Positions 59,932-64,000 of a DNA stretch of 64,000 nt are shown here, piece by piece. The first letter of the stretch is position 1. Each line of letters begins with the position of its first letter. Under the pieces are notes generated by a model. The model searched no databases. It was not told where the DNA came from and was given only the letters and a program-made list of their open reading frames with translations. The stretch lies in assembly GCA_964019055.1 (NCBI GenBank), contig OZ025219.1, positions 2,528,666 to 2,592,665 on the forward strand, read 5' to 3'. A program made the translations under genes and the position numbers. Origin of the DNA: Anthopleura xanthogrammica. Taxonomy: Eukaryota; Cnidaria; Anthozoa; Actiniaria; Actiniidae.

Positions 59932-60092
59932 TAAAATATAGAAGATATTACATGGGCGCGCGGAGATACGAATTTTATCTTCGAGTGTTGAAAAGGTCTC
60001 TCACAAGTGAGCGCAGCGAACGAGTGAGAAATTTTCCACACGAGAAGATAAGATTTGTATCTCATAACGCCCATGTAATATTCTGTTTATTA
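59932..60092. mobile_element. MITE with ATATTACATGGGCG ends
   Basis: GATATTACATGGGCGCGCGG and GAGATACGAATTTTATCTTC at the left; GAGAAGATAAGATTTGTATC and CGCCCATGTAATATTC at the right. GAGCGCAGCGAACGAG sits in the middle. Confidence 0.75.
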
Positions 60093-63060
60093 TATAATTA
60101 TCAATGAAAAAGCAAATAAACCTTTTTCGAGATTTTTTCTAGTTTGTAACCATTGAAAATATCAAATTTTTGAAATAAAGAAATATAGGTATTTCATTGA
60201 TAATCATATAATAAAAAAAATTATTAAATTTATCGGTGCATTATATTGCACGACTTGTTTTACAAAACACATTGCATTGTTCACAAAGCTTTTCAGACGT
60301 TTTTCAGATTATCAGGGGTTCAAACTCTGGGAGTTACCGGAATATGCAGAATTCTTCTCCATACTTTTAAATCGACCTTTCTCAAGGCCATGTCTAAATT
60401 TATTGAGCGGAAATCTAATTTTACTGGAAAGACGGTGGAACGCAATGCGGTCAGACAACGCAAAATTGCCCTTGAACTAAGAACGGTCTGTTGTTTTAAT
60501 GATGGTGCAGACAAATTGAATTATAATATGGTATCGTCATGCTAAATAACGTGTCTCTGTCAAAAAGCTGAAATACAAGTGATTAAAGACCATAATGGCT
60601 AAAGAAGTTCAATGGATTTTCAAGAACTCCTTCAACATCTACTTGAAGCAAAGATGTTTACGCGCGCATTTGACGCGTGCGGCACATTCGAGATATTTCC
60701 CGCCACTTGTCAACGATCAAGGCATGTATTGAAAACCTTAAAATCATCCGAATTGAGACTCTAATAAAACTTAAATCTAAATAAACGCAACCATAAAGCT
60801 TCAAATCAAACTAGTTTTCCAAATTCAAACTAGTTTTATGCTAGTTATTATCAGCTTGGAATATCGTTTGACTTCAGTTTATTGAGGATCAGATATTTTA
60901 ATGGCGAAAAGAGCAGTCGCTACTTTTTCAACACCATCTGATTTGACCTGCTTACCCCACTTAAAGCTCGAAAATCTGTTGTAAACAGACCATACTTCGT
61001 AAACAGATTTTATTACTATCGTATAAGTACGTTAATAGTAAACATGAGAAGAGAACCGGTACTGAAAACGTGAAGTGCACGAGACTCTTCACAACTCCTA
61101 CACATTACGCAGGAAACACAGATTTACCACATTCTTTGACCGAATTTGACCACGGCATTCTCAGCATTTCAGCTGGATATTTCTAATAACTACCGTTTTG
61201 AAGTATCTTCTTCGTTCTATTGTGCTGTGTTACGAACAGCCTTCTCGTTATATAATGGTCGCTTACTCTATGACTAAAAGTCCCCACAGAAAGCCTGTGT
61301 CTAATGTAAACTTCAATGAACTTATTGCATAGAGGTCAATAAACCACGATTCACAAATTAAGATTCACTGATACCGATTCTAAAAATGGCGATTCTTCAC
61401 TTTTCTATTTAAACTTCGTCAATCAAAAATTTTATCACTTTTACCTGAAAGAGCATCCAAAAGTGAGTGAGCAGGAAAAATTTCAATGCCGTGGCATTTT
61501 GTTCTTATAAGTTATTACGGAATGAATTTACAGATATAACTATGAGATTTTGCTGATCAATACTGACTAGCCTCGCTTTGGTGTCATTTACACACTTTAC
61601 ACTGCAATATCTTCTAAAATAATCACTTTTTGTCCCAGATTTTTCACAGAATCTTTATTTATATTATCTTCTTTCTATTTACATGTTTCATTTCTCTTGA
61701 GGCATTAAATTTAGAAAATATGTAAATTAGAAGCCATTTTTCGAATGGGTCGATTTTTTTTTCCCTGGATTAAGAGGCCGGTAGATTCTAAGTAAAGGTT
61801 AAAACTAAAATAAGCTAAAATGAACTCAAGTTTCAATCGTTACCTGAGTAACATTTCATTCTTTTTCAGCTGCGGGAAAATAGTTACATGGATGAATAGT
61901 AAATTTCATGTAAAGATTTATAGGCAAGCTCTGGGATAAGAAAAGGGGGTAACTTAGTTTTCACTCGAGTTGCTCCGCGAACAATGAATATAATATGGGC
62001 TCCACACGCAACTAGTATACGAACGAAACCTAAACACTGCAGAACGTAGGGAGGGGGGACGGGATAAGCTGGGCTTTGATTTACGTTTTCAGTGTTTGTA
62101 AAGATTATCTTTCACCTCAGCACTTCTTATCTATTCGCTTCTATCAATGCTGTGATTACGTAATAATATTTTTTTCAGCCTTTACTATGATGTATGTCCT
62201 ATTTGTAGGTAACCTGGCGTGTTGCACAATAATTGAACCTATCTGATATCCAGCAATGGTGCAATCGTTATATCATATCAGTGGACGTAACCTCGGTCGA
62301 TGAAAAAAATGATAACACCGTTAGTTGACTTAGGTGACGTCACTTCCGGATATTATTCCCTAGTTCGAACTAGATGGCTAGCAAGACTCTTAACATTGCC
62401 TTTTGCGGTGTTGAAATTTCATCGCTTGATTAATGTAACTAAATTATCAGAGAGAGAAAAACTGGAAGGATGTTGTCCATACATCACATGTACATTAGTT
62501 ACACTATATTTGTACAAAACCCAGAGTGGGTTTCCTGTGTACTGACCTATCGATTACATCACTTACTGTAAAATTCTACGAACAGGCTACATTTAATAAT
62601 GTACATTTTTTTGTACATATTTTATTGATTAGTCATGTCTCAAATGAAGAATAGCATGGGGGAAATTTGTCTCGAGACTAACGTTAACTTCCAGTTGTGA
62701 CGTCAGAAGACCGGAACTAAATACTATAAGATACTTGAACGCTCTTAAACGTACAGTAACAGATCAATATCCTATTCCATAAATGAATTTTCGCAAAGAC
62801 TTTGATATCCTTTAAGCTTAGTAATGTCTGCAACACTGAAAACGCCGTCACTAGGTTCTTCGTATTACGTCCTGACTATTACCCGAGTCCTTAAATAGAG
62901 CGATTTTTCTTGGCCCGTGAAAAAAAGTGGCAAATTAATAGTTAGTAGAAGTCTCTAAATCCATTGTTTTCTTTTGTCCTTTATCAATTAGTACTAACTA
63001 AATAGTCACCTTTCTTTCACGTGCTAAATAAAACCACTCTAGTTCATCATGCAACTTCCA
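60093..63060. other. No gene or clear repeat seen
   Basis: AT-rich sequence. ATTTGTCGGTGCATTGTGAT near 59837 is echoed by ATTTATCGGTGCATTATATT near 60230, so a small duplication is present. No splice-bounded coding frame was recognised on either strand. Confidence 0.4.
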
Positions 63061-63066
63061 AGGAAG

Positions 63067-63288
63067 TTAATGTGAGGACACTCGAACCATGAACACTTGA
63101 TATTTTTATATATTTTTTATTTTATGAACTTTCTACTGCTTCAAACCTTCTGAAAATGAAGCACTGGACTCAAATAATCTTATTATTCACAATAAATTAT
63201 ATTTCCAATCGATTCACACAAGGGATAAAGGAGGAAAAAAGTATGATAAAACCTCAAAGTGTTCACGGTTCAAGTGTCCTCACTGTAA
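63067..63288 (-). mobile_element. MITE family TTACAGTGAGGACACTCGAACC (copy 2, inverted)
   Basis: It begins TGTGAGGACACTCGAACCAT and ends GTTCAAGTGTCCTCACTGTA. The body is the reverse complement of 25446-25653, including TTCACACAAGGGATAAAGGA. This copy keeps both ends. Confidence 0.9.
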
Positions 63289-63807
63289 CACATTCGAAAC
63301 AACTTGAAGAAGATTATGATATGGTATTGGAAGTATCATCATTGGGCCTAAATCATGGCTGAATCTTTCTTGTGTTAAAAAAAACACATAACTTTTTACA
63401 CAGCATAGACCGAATGTTAATATCAGAAATAAAACCTAATCTTAAAAAACAAGCACCACCATCAGAAAGAGCAAACAGGAATATGTATTTTTGGAAAGTT
63501 TTATTGCTATAAATAGAATTCAAGTGAAACTATTTGGAATTTTCCTTACAAGCCTCGGTGTGATATGTCACATTTTTTAAATTCTCATAACTTCTCAAGA
63601 ATTTAATATTTTTTTCTCAAACTTTCTAACTTTGTTGATATCATTCTAATCTATATTTTTAATATAGTGGTCAACCAAAATCTGAATTAAAAAAAAAAAA
63701 TGATAATGAAGTGGCGGCCATATTGGCATTCGGTCTATATATAGTGACTCCAAAAAGTGGGAGTTAAATAAATGACTTTCAGTCTGTCTCTACAACACAG
63801 AGCATCC

Positions 63808-63905
63808 TAGCCTACGGAGACGCTCTTAAGGTCGTCACGCAACGCTTCTCTTCCCAACGTTGCGTGACGACGTGACGACCCTAAGAACGTCTGCGAAGGA
63901 GGCTA
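63808..63905. mobile_element. MITE with TAGCCTNCG ends and GTCACGCAACG arm
   Basis: Left TAGCCTACGGAGACGCTCTT and GGTCGTCACGCAACG; right CGTTGCGTGACGACGTGACG and CTGCGAAGGAGGCTA. About 98 bases. This type (GCGTGACGA arm) is frequent in cnidarian genomes as far as I know. Confidence 0.75.
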
Positions 63906-64000
63906 TTTACTCACTCGCTCGCTCGCTATAGCGTTACTGCAGATCGATATTTAATCGCCAATCCATCGTCTTACTTCATCTGCTTACGAAAGATACACGA

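Overview
The window reads as AT-rich nuclear DNA of an invertebrate animal. Genes are split into many short exons with GT..AG borders, introns are full of short inverted-repeat elements, tRNA-derived SINEs and microsatellites, and there are no operons. An anthozoan cnidarian (coral or sea anemone) is my best guess. It rests on the SINE type with its characteristic head, a RING/B-box/NHL TRIM gene and an old type IV diacylglycerol kinase. No species can be named.

Five protein genes can be supported, all on the minus strand. (1) 3-1784: an intronless TRIM-NHL ubiquitin ligase gene, cut by the window start. (2) 3614-11634: a phenylalanine-4-hydroxylase gene of which 13 exons join in frame; the last exon, about 50 residues, was not found. 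(3) 14933-43624: a type IV (zeta/iota) diacylglycerol kinase. I could thread 42 exons in perfect phase into a 951-residue protein with two C1 domains, a basic MARCKS-like stretch, a catalytic domain, ankyrin repeats and a C-terminal ETAV PDZ ligand. (4) 47458-54081: the 3' end of a DENND5-type Rab GEF, seven exons ending in a RUN domain. (5) 57398-58114: a single-exon Ras-like GTPase without a CAAX box, possibly nested in a DENND5 intron.

The rest is mostly repeats. MITE-like palindromes crowd 4-10 kb, 13 kb, 16-19 kb, 22-23.4 kb, 30-35 kb, 41 kb, 45.9-50.1 kb and 59-64 kb. Several families have two or three copies here. One has 7-bp target duplications and another is flanked by TTAA. A tRNA-derived SINE carries a 57-bp minisatellite tail expanded separately at three places. 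Large simple arrays sit at 3.0-3.35 kb (TGGA/TGAA), 15.25-15.6 kb (ATC-rich), 34.7-34.87 kb (GGAAT-like) and 50.78-51.1 kb (TATTG/CATTG).

The genes do not form a pathway. They are unrelated housekeeping and signalling genes: ubiquitin ligation, aromatic amino acid catabolism, lipid second-messenger shut-off, Rab activation and a small GTPase. I found no clearly new biochemical system. The most unusual things are in the repeat fraction: the SINE with a minisatellite tail, the nested and clustered palindromes, a tandem array that captured a splice donor, and a hammerhead-like motif.
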